A stretch of 64,000 nt of DNA from Maridesulfovibrio sp. (GTDB lineage Bacteria > Desulfobacterota > Desulfovibrionia > Desulfovibrionales > Desulfovibrionaceae). The stretch is from NCBI RefSeq assembly GCF_963667685.1, contig NZ_OY763930.1, positions 2,319,435 through 2,383,434 on the forward strand, given 5' to 3'. A program made the translations under genes and the position numbers. Shown piece after piece: positions 17,110-25,420 of this stretch. The notes beneath the pieces were generated by a model. That model was not told the origin of the DNA, searched no databases, and worked only from the letters and a program-made list of their open reading frames with translations. The number at the start of each line of letters is the position of its first letter. The first letter of the stretch is position 1.

Positions 17110-18534
17110 TTATGCCTCAAGTGTGTATTGGACAGAATATTTACGCATGCGGTTATGGATAGTTCCCCGGCTGACTCCGATAATCTTGGCGGCTTTGCTC
17201 TTATTTCCACCGGCTTGTTTGAGGGCGTTTAACAACTGCTGTTTTTCGTCAGGTTCAATTGTGGGGCCGCCTGGGTCCGGACATAGGCATTTGTCGGTTG
17301 TTTCCACAATATTGGGCGGAAGGTGTTCCGGGAGTATGGGACCGGAGTCTTTTACCACTGCCGCATATTCCAGAGCACTTTTGAGCTCACGCACGTTTCC
17401 TGGCCAATCGTAATCCATTAGTTTGTGCATGGTTTCCGGTCCTAACCCATCTCCTTTCCTTAGGTTCTTATTTTGTAGAATAAAATGTTCGACCAGTAAG
17501 GGCAGGTCTTCCTTGCGCTCCCGCAATGGAGGTAAATGAACCGGAATTACATTGATGCGAAAAAAGAAGTCTTCGCGGAACTTTTTTTCGCGTACAAGGT
17601 GTTGCAGATCCTGATTTGTTGCTGTTATCAGCCGTGCATCCATATTGAGCGGTATATTTTCTCCCACCCGTTCAAAAGACCGGGTTTCCAACACACGCAA
17701 CAGCTTGACCTGAATAGGCAGTGGCACATCACCGATTTCATCCAAAAATATTGAACCGTCTGCAGCTTCTTCAAAGCGTCCCTCTCTGTGGCGGTATGCT
17801 CCTGTGAACGCTCCTTTTACATGTCCGAAAAGTTCACTCTCCAGTAGGGATTCATTCAATGCTGCACAGTTCAGTTGTACAAATGGCTTTGCACTGCGTG
17901 GACTCATTTCATGTATTGCTTGTGCGGCCAGTTCCTTCCCTGTGCCCGATTCCCCGTAGATTATGACTGGAGCATCTGAACGGGCCGCTTTACCGAGCAG
18001 GGTGTAAACCTTCTGCATAGCGAGGGAGTTACCTACAAAACCGCAAAACCGATGTTCATCATGTTGCAGTTTTTGGGAAAGTTCACGGATTTTAAGTTCC
18101 TTGCGGTCCAGTTCGCTGATGTCGGTCACAGTTTCAACAGACCCGAGGATTTCACCATTATCGTCCATGAGCAGGGAAGCATTTTTCAGCACATGAAGGT
18201 AATTTCCGTTTTTATCTATTATGTGACAGCTTTTACGGTTTTCCTTGCGGGTATTGAAAAGTCTGCACCAGTGTTGTTTACCTTCCGCTCTTGAACGCAG
18301 GCAGGCGTCGCAGCCCAGCACAGAACATGGCTTGTTAAGCAGTTCTTCCTTTGCAAATCCGGTCATGCGCAGCAGGGCTTCATTGACCTTCATAATAGTT
18401 CCGTTGGGGCGGACGATTATCAGGCCGTCGCTCATGGTATCTATTACTTCTCTTAGGTAAAGGTCGATGTCCTGCTCTGTCATTGAAGCGCCCGTGTTTA
18501 ATATGTGTTTAAGTGTCCAAGTTAGTGTGTGCAT
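17110..18534 (-). CDS. Sigma-54-dependent transcriptional activator with Cys-rich PAS domain
   Basis: The 474-residue protein has a PAS sensor (about 25-140), an AAA+ domain and a C-terminal Fis-type helix-turn-helix (about 430-465). Walker A is GESGTGKE (194-201), and GAFTGA (241-246) is the sigma-54 contact loop. The PAS domain has Cys70, 75, 78, 90 and 103, a CxxxxCxxC cluster that could bind a metal or Fe-S cluster or sense redox state; this is inference. An alternative start is the ATG at 18483; neither has a good ribosome site. It is divergent from the octaheme cytochrome operon, which it probably activates. Confidence 0.9.
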   Translation of the reverse strand: MHTLTWTLKHILNTGASMTEQDIDLYLREVIDTMSDGLIIVRPNGTIMKVNEALLRMTGFAKEELLNKPCSVLGCDACLRSRAEGKQHWCRLFNTRKENRKSCHIIDKNGNYLHVLKNASLLMDDNGEILGSVETVTDISELDRKELKIRELSQKLQHDEHRFCGFVGNSLAMQKVYTLLGKAARSDAPVIIYGESGTGKELAAQAIHEMSPRSAKPFVQLNCAALNESLLESELFGHVKGAFTGAYRHREGRFEEAADGSIFLDEIGDVPLPIQVKLLRVLETRSFERVGENIPLNMDARLITATNQDLQHLVREKKFREDFFFRINVIPVHLPPLRERKEDLPLLVEHFILQNKNLRKGDGLGPETMHKLMDYDWPGNVRELKSALEYAAVVKDSGPILPEHLPPNIVETTDKCLCPDPGGPTIEPDEKQQLLNALKQAGGNKSKAAKIIGVSRGTIHNRMRKYSVQYTLEA

Positions 18535-18545
18535 TTGAACATATG

Positions 18546-18572
18546 TTTAGACAATTGTCCAAAATTGTTTGG
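18546..18572. promoter_or_regulatory. Candidate activator-binding palindromes
   Basis: TTTAGACAA/TTGTCCAAA (18546-18563) is a near-perfect inverted repeat, overlapped by CCAAAATTGTTTGG (18559-18572). A further TGTCCAA half-site lies at 18514-18520. They are about 100-125 bases upstream of the sigma-54 promoter, a usual distance for enhancer-type sites, and next to the regulator's own start. Confidence 0.5.
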
Positions 18573-18670
18573 GCTGATGATTCATTTTAGTTTCTGAGTT
18601 TGAATTAAGATCTAAGATTGCTAGCCATTATTCTTGGGATTGTGGTAACTATAAAAAGGATACTGAAAGT

Positions 18671-18686
18671 CGGTACGGATTCTGCT
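18671..18686 (+). promoter_or_regulatory. Sigma-54 promoter of the octaheme cytochrome operon
   Basis: CGGTACGGATTCTGCT matches the -24/-12 consensus TGGCACG-N4-TTGCW at 9 of 12 fixed positions, with the invariant GG and GC exactly 10 bases apart. It lies about 70 bases before the first ATG and beside a divergent sigma-54 activator gene. Confidence 0.75.
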
Positions 18687-18754
18687 TAGTCTGAATATGC
18701 AATTTTCATAGCCAGATTGAAATTAGAGTGGCTCGAATTCAAAAAGGAATATTT

Positions 18755-19738
18755 ATGACAGACAAGAAGACAGGAATATCGCGTAGGAGTTTTTTAAAGG
18801 GGCTAGGGGCCGCAAGCGGGGCTATGCTCCTTCCGACTCCCAAAACAGTGCAGGCAGGCGGGACAGATGAAGAGCTGTGTACCCTGCTGGACTTATCTAA
18901 ATGTATCGGTTGCGGCGAATGTGTTTCAGCCTGCCGCGAGGTCAATGAACCTAAGTTTCCCAAGCCTAAGAAGCCATACCCGGAAATGTATCCCAAGAGC
19001 CGGGTAAAAATCGAAGACTGGTCGGAACGTACAGATGTTGATGACCGTCTGACTCCGTATAACTGGCTTTTCATCCAGAGTGCGGAAGTTGAATACAAGG
19101 GTGAAAGCTACGAGATTAATATACCCCGCCGTTGCCTTCATTGTCGTAATGCGCCCTGTGCCAATCTTTGCCCTTGGGGTGCTGCGGGAAAACAGAAGAA
19201 CGGCATCGTGCGTATTAATGATGAAGTTTGCCTTGGCGGCGCTAAGTGCCGTGCGGTCTGTCCATGGCATATTCCCCAGCGGCAGACAGGGGTGGGCTTG
19301 TATCTGCGGCTTTTACCCAATTTCGCCGGGAACGGGGTAATGTACAAGTGCGACCGCTGTTACAACCGTATCGATCAGGGTGAATTGCCTGCCTGTATAG
19401 AGGCCTGCCCGGAAGGAGTGCAGACCATTGGACCGCGCAGTGAAATTTTAGCCAAAGCACACCGGCTTGCAGAGCAGAACAACTGGTTTATCTACGGTGA
19501 AGAAGAGAATGGTGGAACCAACACCATCTATCTCTCTCCCGTTCCGTTTGAACTGTTGAATGATGCCGTGGAAAAGGGACCCGGAAAGCCCGGACTCAAC
19601 CCGGTTGAAAACAGCATGGCTGATGAGGAGAAGCTTGCTTACGCGGTCGGCATTGCTCCTTTTGCCGGAATAGCTGCCGGAGTAATCAAGGCCGGGAAGT
19701 TTCTTGCTTCTGCAACAGGAGGTAAGGACAATGACTAG
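18755..19738 (+). CDS. Tat-exported 4x[4Fe-4S] ferredoxin subunit of an octaheme cytochrome complex
   Basis: The 327-residue protein begins with a Tat signal (SRRSFLKGLGAASG). Four cysteine clusters follow: CIGCGECVSAC, CLHCRNAPCANLC, CLGGAKCRAVC, and CDRC with CIEAC. This is the four-cluster pattern of DsrO/HybA/TtrB-like electron-transfer subunits. The C-terminus (about 290-320) is hydrophobic and may anchor it to the membrane. The ATG at 18755 has AAGGAA eight bases upstream. It is the first gene of the operon and should pass electrons between the cytochrome b and the octaheme protein on the outer face of the inner membrane. Its stop overlaps the next start by 8 bases. Confidence 0.88.
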   Translation: MTDKKTGISRRSFLKGLGAASGAMLLPTPKTVQAGGTDEELCTLLDLSKCIGCGECVSACREVNEPKFPKPKKPYPEMYPKSRVKIEDWSERTDVDDRLTPYNWLFIQSAEVEYKGESYEINIPRRCLHCRNAPCANLCPWGAAGKQKNGIVRINDEVCLGGAKCRAVCPWHIPQRQTGVGLYLRLLPNFAGNGVMYKCDRCYNRIDQGELPACIEACPEGVQTIGPRSEILAKAHRLAEQNNWFIYGEEENGGTNTIYLSPVPFELLNDAVEKGPGKPGLNPVENSMADEEKLAYAVGIAPFAGIAAGVIKAGKFLASATGGKDND

Positions 19739-20198
19739 CCCACTCTTCAGACGCTTTATGAAGCTGGTTATTTTCATGCTTGCCCTGACCGGAGCAGCGC
19801 AGATGCCTATTTTCAAACGTTATTACATTGCGGACATTCCCGGTCTAGGCTGGCTTTCCGACTTTTATCTGACCAACAAGATCCATTACATCTTCGGGGC
19901 CGTGCTTATTTTTATGGCCCTTTATCTACTGACCATATTCGTCATGGCTGCCAAGGACCGCATGGAGTTGACTTTATCCGGCTCAGCGCGGGTGGCTTTA
20001 TACGGAATAGTAATTGCCACCGGGGTTCTAAGGGTGATTAAAAACCTGCCCTCAGTCACATTTGACCCTTTTACGGTAATGCTTATCGATTGGGCTCATC
20101 TTGGATTTGCAATTCTGCTTGGGATTGCGGCTATGTATGCTTTTTTCAGGGGACGCAAACCTTATCTTGAACGCAGGAAATCCAACATGTTGCACTGA
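19731..20198 (+). CDS. Small integral membrane subunit of the complex
   Basis: The 155-residue protein has four predicted membrane helices (about 8-27, 50-75, 87-107, 120-142) and several His residues. It could be a quinone- or heme-interacting anchor. I do not recognise a named family. The start overlaps the 3' end of the Fe-S gene by 8 bases and has GGAGG upstream, so translation is probably coupled. Position between the Fe-S and octaheme subunits supports a role in the same complex. Confidence 0.75.
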   Translation: MTSPLFRRFMKLVIFMLALTGAAQMPIFKRYYIADIPGLGWLSDFYLTNKIHYIFGAVLIFMALYLLTIFVMAAKDRMELTLSGSARVALYGIVIATGVLRVIKNLPSVTFDPFTVMLIDWAHLGFAILLGIAAMYAFFRGRKPYLERRKSNMLH

Positions 20199-20255
20199 AG
20201 CAAAGTATCCGGGGGGGCATCTCCCCCCCGGTAATAATAACGATGGAGGGTGGAG

Positions 20256-21884
20256 ATGAAGTTAATGCGGAACTCAGTGCTACTGCTCTCAGCGCTGCTT
20301 TTTATGGGTGGGAGTGCATTTGCCGATGAAGAGACTGCTCCCGGCCGGGAAATGGCCCGTCAGGCGACTAAGGGCAAGGAGCTATGGATTACGGCTGACC
20401 ATTCAAAGTTCGACGCGCTGAAGCAACCTTTCAAGAGTGGTCCTGAAGTAACCAGGGCCTGCCTGACCTGTCATACCGAGGCCGGTCATCAATTCCATAA
20501 GACCATTCACTGGACTTGGCTTGATCCCAAAGCAGAAAAGGAGCTTAAGGTCGGTAAAGGGGGGCTGGTGGTTAACAACTTCTGTATAAACATTCAGTCA
20601 AACGAGCCGCGTTGTACTTCCTGTCACGCAGGATACGGCTGGAAGAACAAGGATTTTGATTTTACTTCACAGGAAAAGATTGACTGTCTTGTCTGCCACG
20701 AGCAGACCGGCACCTACAAGAAGTTTCCATCCGGGGCCGGTAATCCTGCTCCGCCACCGGGGATGAAGTTTAAGGGAAACGGAAAATACTATGCCGCTCC
20801 CGAATGGAACAGGGTTGCTCAGTCCGTGGGCCGTCCGACCCGTAAGAATTGTGGAACCTGTCATTTTTATGGTGGCGGCGGAGACGGCGTTAAGCACGGA
20901 GATCTCGACTCCTCCATGCTTAAGCCGGCCAAGACTCTTGATGTGCACATGGGGCTGGACGGGCAGAACTTTGACTGTACCCGCTGCCATTCCACAGTGA
21001 AGCACGACATAGCCGGACGTATCTATTCAACCCCGGCTGCAACCGAGCGTAAGTCCCTGTTGGAAGACGATCTCGGTTCCAAGATCATGTGTGAATCCTG
21101 CCATAGTGACAAACCGCATAAGTCTGAGCTGGGCATGAAGCTTAATGACCATACTGATAAGCTGGCCTGCCAGAGCTGTCATATTCCGACCTTCGCCCGC
21201 GAACTGCCGACCAAGATGTGGTGGGACTGGTCCAAGGCAGGAAAGAAGAAGGATGGCAAGCCTTATGAGGAAAATGGTCCGTGGGGCAAGCCCATATATA
21301 TGACCAAGAAGGGTGAAATGGTATGGGAAAAGAACGTGGTTCCAGAATATTACTGGTTCAACGGCACCATTGACACCATTACCGCTCAGACAACCATTGA
21401 CCCGACCAAGCCTGTGCGTGTTTCCCGACCTGTAGGGTCTATCGAGGATAAGAACTCGCGGATAATGCCATTTAAGGTGCACCGCGGTAAGACTCCCTAC
21501 GATAAGGTCAACAAGAACATTGTTATTCCACACCTGTTCGGCAAGGACAATGATGCTTATTGGAAGGGCTACAATTGGGAAAATGCCGTTGCCGCCGGTA
21601 TGAAGTATTCCGGTCTGCCATTCAGCGGCGAAGTCGGGTTCGTGGAAACAGAATACGTTTACCCGACCACACACATGGTCGCACCCAAGGAAAACGCCGT
21701 GGCCTGCGAAGAATGCCACAGCAAGCAGGGCCGTCTGGCCAGGATGAACTGCATGTATCTGCCCGGACGTGATGCTTCCTCCGTAGTTGATGCGGGCGGC
21801 TGGTTCATCGTGCTGGCTTCGGCAGTGGGTGTCATCCTGCATGCCCTTGGACGCATCTTTATGTCAGGACGTAAGGAGGACTAG
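20256..21884 (+). CDS. Octaheme c-type cytochrome, tetrathionate reductase family
   Basis: The 542-residue protein has a Sec signal peptide ending near AFA and eight CxxCH heme sites: CLTCH, CTSCH, CLVCH, CGTCH, CTRCH, CESCH, CQSCH and CEECH. Layout matches the octaheme tetrathionate reductase (OTR) family, whose members reduce tetrathionate, nitrite or hydroxylamine in vitro. A C-terminal hydrophobic helix (about 512-532) would tether it to the membrane on the periplasmic side. ATG at 20256 follows GGAGGG by 5 bases. With its partners it resembles the Ohc-type complexes described for sulfate reducers, from memory. The physiological substrate is unknown. Confidence 0.9.
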   Translation: MKLMRNSVLLLSALLFMGGSAFADEETAPGREMARQATKGKELWITADHSKFDALKQPFKSGPEVTRACLTCHTEAGHQFHKTIHWTWLDPKAEKELKVGKGGLVVNNFCINIQSNEPRCTSCHAGYGWKNKDFDFTSQEKIDCLVCHEQTGTYKKFPSGAGNPAPPPGMKFKGNGKYYAAPEWNRVAQSVGRPTRKNCGTCHFYGGGGDGVKHGDLDSSMLKPAKTLDVHMGLDGQNFDCTRCHSTVKHDIAGRIYSTPAATERKSLLEDDLGSKIMCESCHSDKPHKSELGMKLNDHTDKLACQSCHIPTFARELPTKMWWDWSKAGKKKDGKPYEENGPWGKPIYMTKKGEMVWEKNVVPEYYWFNGTIDTITAQTTIDPTKPVRVSRPVGSIEDKNSRIMPFKVHRGKTPYDKVNKNIVIPHLFGKDNDAYWKGYNWENAVAAGMKYSGLPFSGEVGFVETEYVYPTTHMVAPKENAVACEECHSKQGRLARMNCMYLPGRDASSVVDAGGWFIVLASAVGVILHALGRIFMSGRKED

Positions 21885-21886
21885 GT

Positions 21887-22534
21887 ATGAGCGGACATAA
21901 TATGAAGAAGATTTATCTCTATTCAAAGTTCGAGCGTTTCTGGCACTGGACTCAGGCCATCCTGATTTTCCTGCTTATGCTTACCGGACTGGAGGTCCAT
22001 GGTGTATTCACTCTGTTCGGCTTTGAAAAGGCTGTGGACCTGCACAATACGCTGGGGATCAGCTGGTTAGTGCTGTTCGTATTCATCATCTTCTGGCTGC
22101 TGACCACCGGGGAGTGGAAGCAGTACATTCCCACTTCCAAGAAACTCCTTGATGTGGCCATGTATTATGCTTCCGGCATCTTCAAGGGGGAGGAGCATCC
22201 AGTCCATAAGAGCAAGGATGCCAAGCACAACCCTCTGCAACGTCTGGTTTATCTCGGCCTGTCAGCGATATTGCTGCCCTTGCAGATGGTAACCGGATTG
22301 CTGTACTGGACTTACAACGACTGGGCTGCCTACGGTCTGGATTTTTTGAGTCTGAGCGCGGTTGCCAGCGTGCACATGGCCTGCGCATATGCACTGCTCG
22401 CCTTTCTCGTGGTCCATATTTATATGACTACCACCGGACACAATATAACAGCCCATATTGCTGCTATGTTTTCCGGCTGGGAAGAAGTTCCCGAGGACTA
22501 CAAGGCTGAGGAATGGGAGGTTCATGAGAAGTAG
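21887..22534 (+). CDS. Cytochrome b subunit (FdnI/thiosulfate reductase type)
   Basis: The 215-residue protein has four membrane helices and the His residues expected of a di-heme b-type subunit: FERFWHW near the start, DLHNTLG after helix 1, SVHMACAY and VVHIYMTTTGHN in the last helix. This is the formate dehydrogenase gamma/thiosulfate reductase cytochrome b fold, which links the menaquinone pool to periplasmic partners. It begins 2 bases after the octaheme gene, with AAGGAGG ten bases upstream. It likely moves electrons between menaquinol and the Fe-S and octaheme subunits. Last gene before a strong terminator. Confidence 0.88.
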   Translation: MSGHNMKKIYLYSKFERFWHWTQAILIFLLMLTGLEVHGVFTLFGFEKAVDLHNTLGISWLVLFVFIIFWLLTTGEWKQYIPTSKKLLDVAMYYASGIFKGEEHPVHKSKDAKHNPLQRLVYLGLSAILLPLQMVTGLLYWTYNDWAAYGLDFLSLSAVASVHMACAYALLAFLVVHIYMTTTGHNITAHIAAMFSGWEEVPEDYKAEEWEVHEK

Positions 22535-22564
22535 GGTAGCGCATGATTAATAATGGATTAACTA

Positions 22565-22605
22565 AGCCCCGGCAGGAATTATATCCTGCCGGGGCTCCTT
22601 TTTTA
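22565..22605 (+). terminator. Terminator of the octaheme cytochrome operon
   Basis: A perfect 13-bp GC-rich stem (AGCCCCGGCAGGA and its complement, 6-base loop) followed by CCTTTTTTTA lies 30 bases after the cytochrome b gene. Confidence 0.95.
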
Positions 22606-22622
22606 GTCTGGAATATGGATTA

Positions 22623-22817
22623 TTAATCAGGAAATTTATCCGAACAAAGCTCTCCGCCGGCACCCCAGTTTTCCTTTTTCACTTCATCGATGACAACATA
22701 GATTGATTCTACGCTGCATCCGGTGATTCTAGCGGTTTCTTTTGAGAGAACTTCAACAAGTTCCCTTTTCTGATCGATGCTGCGGCCTTCAAACATTTCT
22801 ACTTTAATCACAGGCAT
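22623..22817 (-). CDS. 4-oxalocrotonate tautomerase family protein
   Basis: The 64-residue protein has the 4-OT hallmark: Pro right after the initiator Met, which becomes the catalytic N-terminal proline, then VIKVEMFEGRS with the usual strand and Arg. Length matches the small hexameric subunits. The natural substrate of such paralogues is usually unknown; keto-enol tautomerisation is expected. It is the last gene of the minus-strand run that starts with argB, 19 bases after the preceding gene. Gene order alone does not tie it to molybdenum cofactor synthesis. Confidence 0.9.
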   Translation of the reverse strand: MPVIKVEMFEGRSIDQKRELVEVLSKETARITGCSVESIYVVIDEVKKENWGAGGELCSDKFPD

Positions 22818-22836
22818 TTTATTTCTCCACGATTTT

Positions 22837-23322
22837 TTAGCGGTTAAAACAATCTTTCATCTTGCAAAACAACCCTTTTATCTGCTTGCCGTCCATCCAT
22901 TCCACTTTTCCGATACGCATGTTCAGGTTATCCAGAAAGAAGGGGATAAAGCCGTCTTTGATCAGTTTAGGTATGTTACCCGGTAGTTTCTCAAAGAAAA
23001 AGTTGAATTCATGCATGGCAAAATTTTCATTCTGCTCAAATTCTGTCGAGTTACGTAGCGCGGTCAGCAATCCCTTGCGGGACAGCGGGCTGAAATCAAG
23101 CCTGCCCATGCGGTCAAGAATGTCGTTATCTGTTTGGATGGTATCGGAATCAAAGATGAAGGTCAGCACAAGATGGCCTCCTTCTTTGTCTTCATGTCTT
23201 CCGATATTGAGCAAGCCCTCGCGGATTGAGTTGCCCTTGCCGAAGCGGTAGCGGAACGGAGCAAAACCGATCACGTTCTCGCGGCATTTTTGCCTGATAA
23301 TATGTTCTTTGTCCTTGTTCAT
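22837..23322 (-). CDS. Hypothetical protein in the molybdenum cofactor operon
   Basis: The 161-residue protein is basic and soluble with no signal peptide. A Phe-rich segment (near residues 105-128) and a Cys pair near the C-terminus (LFCKMKDC) are the only notable features. It follows the MoeA-PBP fusion gene by 27 bases and precedes the tautomerase by 19, so it is co-transcribed with them. I do not recognise the family; a part in molybdate or pterin handling is possible but rests on position only. Confidence 0.6.
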   Translation of the reverse strand: MNKDKEHIIRQKCRENVIGFAPFRYRFGKGNSIREGLLNIGRHEDKEGGHLVLTFIFDSDTIQTDNDILDRMGRLDFSPLSRKGLLTALRNSTEFEQNENFAMHEFNFFFEKLPGNIPKLIKDGFIPFFLDNLNMRIGKVEWMDGKQIKGLFCKMKDCFNR

Positions 23323-23349
23323 ATCCCCTCCGGCAACATTTTTAGGTCG

Positions 23350-25281
23350 TTAGCCCAGTCCGATACCGGGTTTCATTTCCTGCCCGGTCAGGTCGGTCTC
23401 ATAGCCGCCCAGTTCGCTTATAGCTTGTTTGACCTTGCTCGATGTGATGAGTTCCAGCAGTGTTTTGATTCTGGTGTCGTTCAAGTTTTTTTGCGGAATG
23501 ATCAGGTCATAGCGTTCATGGGCCAGAGGAACAAAGTCGAGGTTAAGCGCTTTGGATGCGGCGAAGATTCCCAGTCCGCAGTCCGCTGCCCCGGTCAGCA
23601 CATTGGCGGCCACGGCCATGTGGGTGAATTCTTCACGGTCATACCCCAAGATATCAGCAGGTTTAAGGCCCGCTTTTTTCATGTGGTAATCGAAGAGGAT
23701 TCTGGTTCCTGCTCCGCGCTGGCGGTTGATAAAATTTATTTTGCCGTCGCCCAGAGACTGGATGCCCTCGATGTTTTTGGGGTTGCCTTTGGGAACAATG
23801 AAGCCCTGATGACGTATGGCGAGGTTGACCACTGTCACTTCCATACCGGGCAGGTACTTTTCAATGAACGGAAAGTTGAAATCATCGGTTTCAGGGTCAA
23901 AAAGATGTGCTCCGGCAAAGAGCGCCATTTCGTTCTTCAGTGCGGTCAGCCCGCCCATGGACCCCGCATGGGTTGAAACCAGACGCAAAGGTTTATCTCC
24001 GCCCATCAGCATATCAGCAAGCAGGTCGATGGTGTTGTCATGGCTGCCGACATGCATGAGAACTTTGTCCAGCTCAGCACGGCTTGAGAATAGCTCAACA
24101 TCAACAGCGGTGTTCAGTTCCACGCCTTCGCTGTCAGCGGGAATACGTGTGAATCCTTGAGCTTTGGTCAGGGTGGTGATCATACCCGCGCCGCGAGAGA
24201 GAGGCACACCTATATATTCGTTGCCGACCTGGCCTACAGCCAGACGGACTATTTCTTCCTGACCAGGTTTGGAGGGAGTGCGCCGCGCAAGTCTTACCTG
24301 CACCTTGTCGCGCTGCGGTTCGTGTTTACCGGCCAGCCATGAAATGATCGGGGTGAGCACGTCTTCAAAGCATACTACTGCACTTACAGGATAGCCCGGT
24401 GCTCCGACCAGCAGTTTACCCTTTGCTGTGCCCAGCACTGTGGGCTTGCCGGGCATAACCGCGATACCATGGACCAGCAGCTTGCCCAGTTTTTCAAAAA
24501 CAATGCGGGTGAAATCTTTGCTGCCTGCCGAGGACCCGGCTCCGACCACAACAATATGTGAAGTTTTGAGTGCTTCCTCCACCGCAGCAGTGAGTCTTTC
24601 CTCACGATCCTTGACCGGTGCGGTGAAGCTGAATTCAACATCCAGTCCGGCAGCCAGCGACTTGAAAACCTGTGAGTTGGACTCGATAACTTCACCCGGC
24701 TTAGGGGTAGGGCGGTCGGCAAAGGGCAGGACTTCGTCCCCGGTGGGGATGAAGGTCATGTGTATTTTCTCATAAACTTTGATTTCGTAGATCCCGGCGG
24801 AAAGCAGCGCGCCTATATCAAAGGCGGAAATAGTGTGTTTACGCGGCAGAAGCATTTCTGTTGCCACAATGTCTTCACCTATTCGGCGGACATGCTGCCA
24901 TGGAAAGGCCGGGGCTTCTATTGCTATATTTTCTCCCTCATCCACCACATGCTCAATCATGATAACTGCATCCATGCCGTCCGGCAGGGGATTCCCGGTA
25001 TTGACCGCGATGCAGCCTTCATCTTTTTTCAGCTGCAAAGGCTGTCCTTCTCTGGCGGAGAAGGTGGTGTCGCTTTTTACAGCATAACCGTCCATGGCCG
25101 CGGAATGATAAGTCGGTGACGAACAGCGGGCGATTACCGCTTCGGCGGTGACCCTGCCCAATGCTTCATGAACAGGGATAGTCTCCGTTGCAACCAGAGC
25201 ATCACGGTCAAGATTGGCCATGGCAGCCTTCACGGCCTCAGGAACGGGGATTGTCTTCAGGTAGATATTGCGGTCACTCAT
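23350..25281 (-). CDS. MoeA-like molybdotransferase fused to a periplasmic-binding-protein-like domain
   Basis: The 643-residue protein starts with a MoeA-type domain (about 1-410) containing DGYAVKSD, HVRRIGED, a PTGDEVL motif near residue 195 and the GAPGYPVSAVVCFED MoaB/Mog-like motif. The second part (about 430-640) is a LysR-type or PBP-like domain of the kind fused to MoeA in many archaea and deltaproteobacteria, with GSHDNTIDLLAD, STHAGSMGGLTAL and a late PLAHERYDLI. The PBP part may bind molybdate, tungstate or a pterin. Cytoplasmic. The first gene of the pair is moeA upstream; tungsten versus molybdenum use cannot be read from sequence. Confidence 0.9.
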   Translation of the reverse strand: MSDRNIYLKTIPVPEAVKAAMANLDRDALVATETIPVHEALGRVTAEAVIARCSSPTYHSAAMDGYAVKSDTTFSAREGQPLQLKKDEGCIAVNTGNPLPDGMDAVIMIEHVVDEGENIAIEAPAFPWQHVRRIGEDIVATEMLLPRKHTISAFDIGALLSAGIYEIKVYEKIHMTFIPTGDEVLPFADRPTPKPGEVIESNSQVFKSLAAGLDVEFSFTAPVKDREERLTAAVEEALKTSHIVVVGAGSSAGSKDFTRIVFEKLGKLLVHGIAVMPGKPTVLGTAKGKLLVGAPGYPVSAVVCFEDVLTPIISWLAGKHEPQRDKVQVRLARRTPSKPGQEEIVRLAVGQVGNEYIGVPLSRGAGMITTLTKAQGFTRIPADSEGVELNTAVDVELFSSRAELDKVLMHVGSHDNTIDLLADMLMGGDKPLRLVSTHAGSMGGLTALKNEMALFAGAHLFDPETDDFNFPFIEKYLPGMEVTVVNLAIRHQGFIVPKGNPKNIEGIQSLGDGKINFINRQRGAGTRILFDYHMKKAGLKPADILGYDREEFTHMAVAANVLTGAADCGLGIFAASKALNLDFVPLAHERYDLIIPQKNLNDTRIKTLLELITSSKVKQAISELGGYETDLTGQEMKPGIGLG

Positions 25282-25322
25282 AGCTTCTGTCCTTTTCCGA
25301 CTGTCCGGCGGGGCTGGTTTTA

Positions 25323-25388
25323 ATGCGCTCCGCGTTTTTGTTGGGTGATTGCGCCTCCGGCAGGCAAGGAGTATAATCCCCTTTGCAA
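25323..25388. repeat. Intergenic repeat, copy A
   Basis: The spacer between moeA and the MoeA-PBP gene contains TGCGCTCCGCG, then GGTGATTGCGCCTCCGGC, then AAGGAGTATAATCCCCTTTG. The same blocks recur in the same order near 35932-36027. It looks like a small dispersed repeat. Confidence 0.6.
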
Positions 25389-25420
25389 TCTCAATCAGCG
25401 GAAATAATTTGTTTAGGGCT

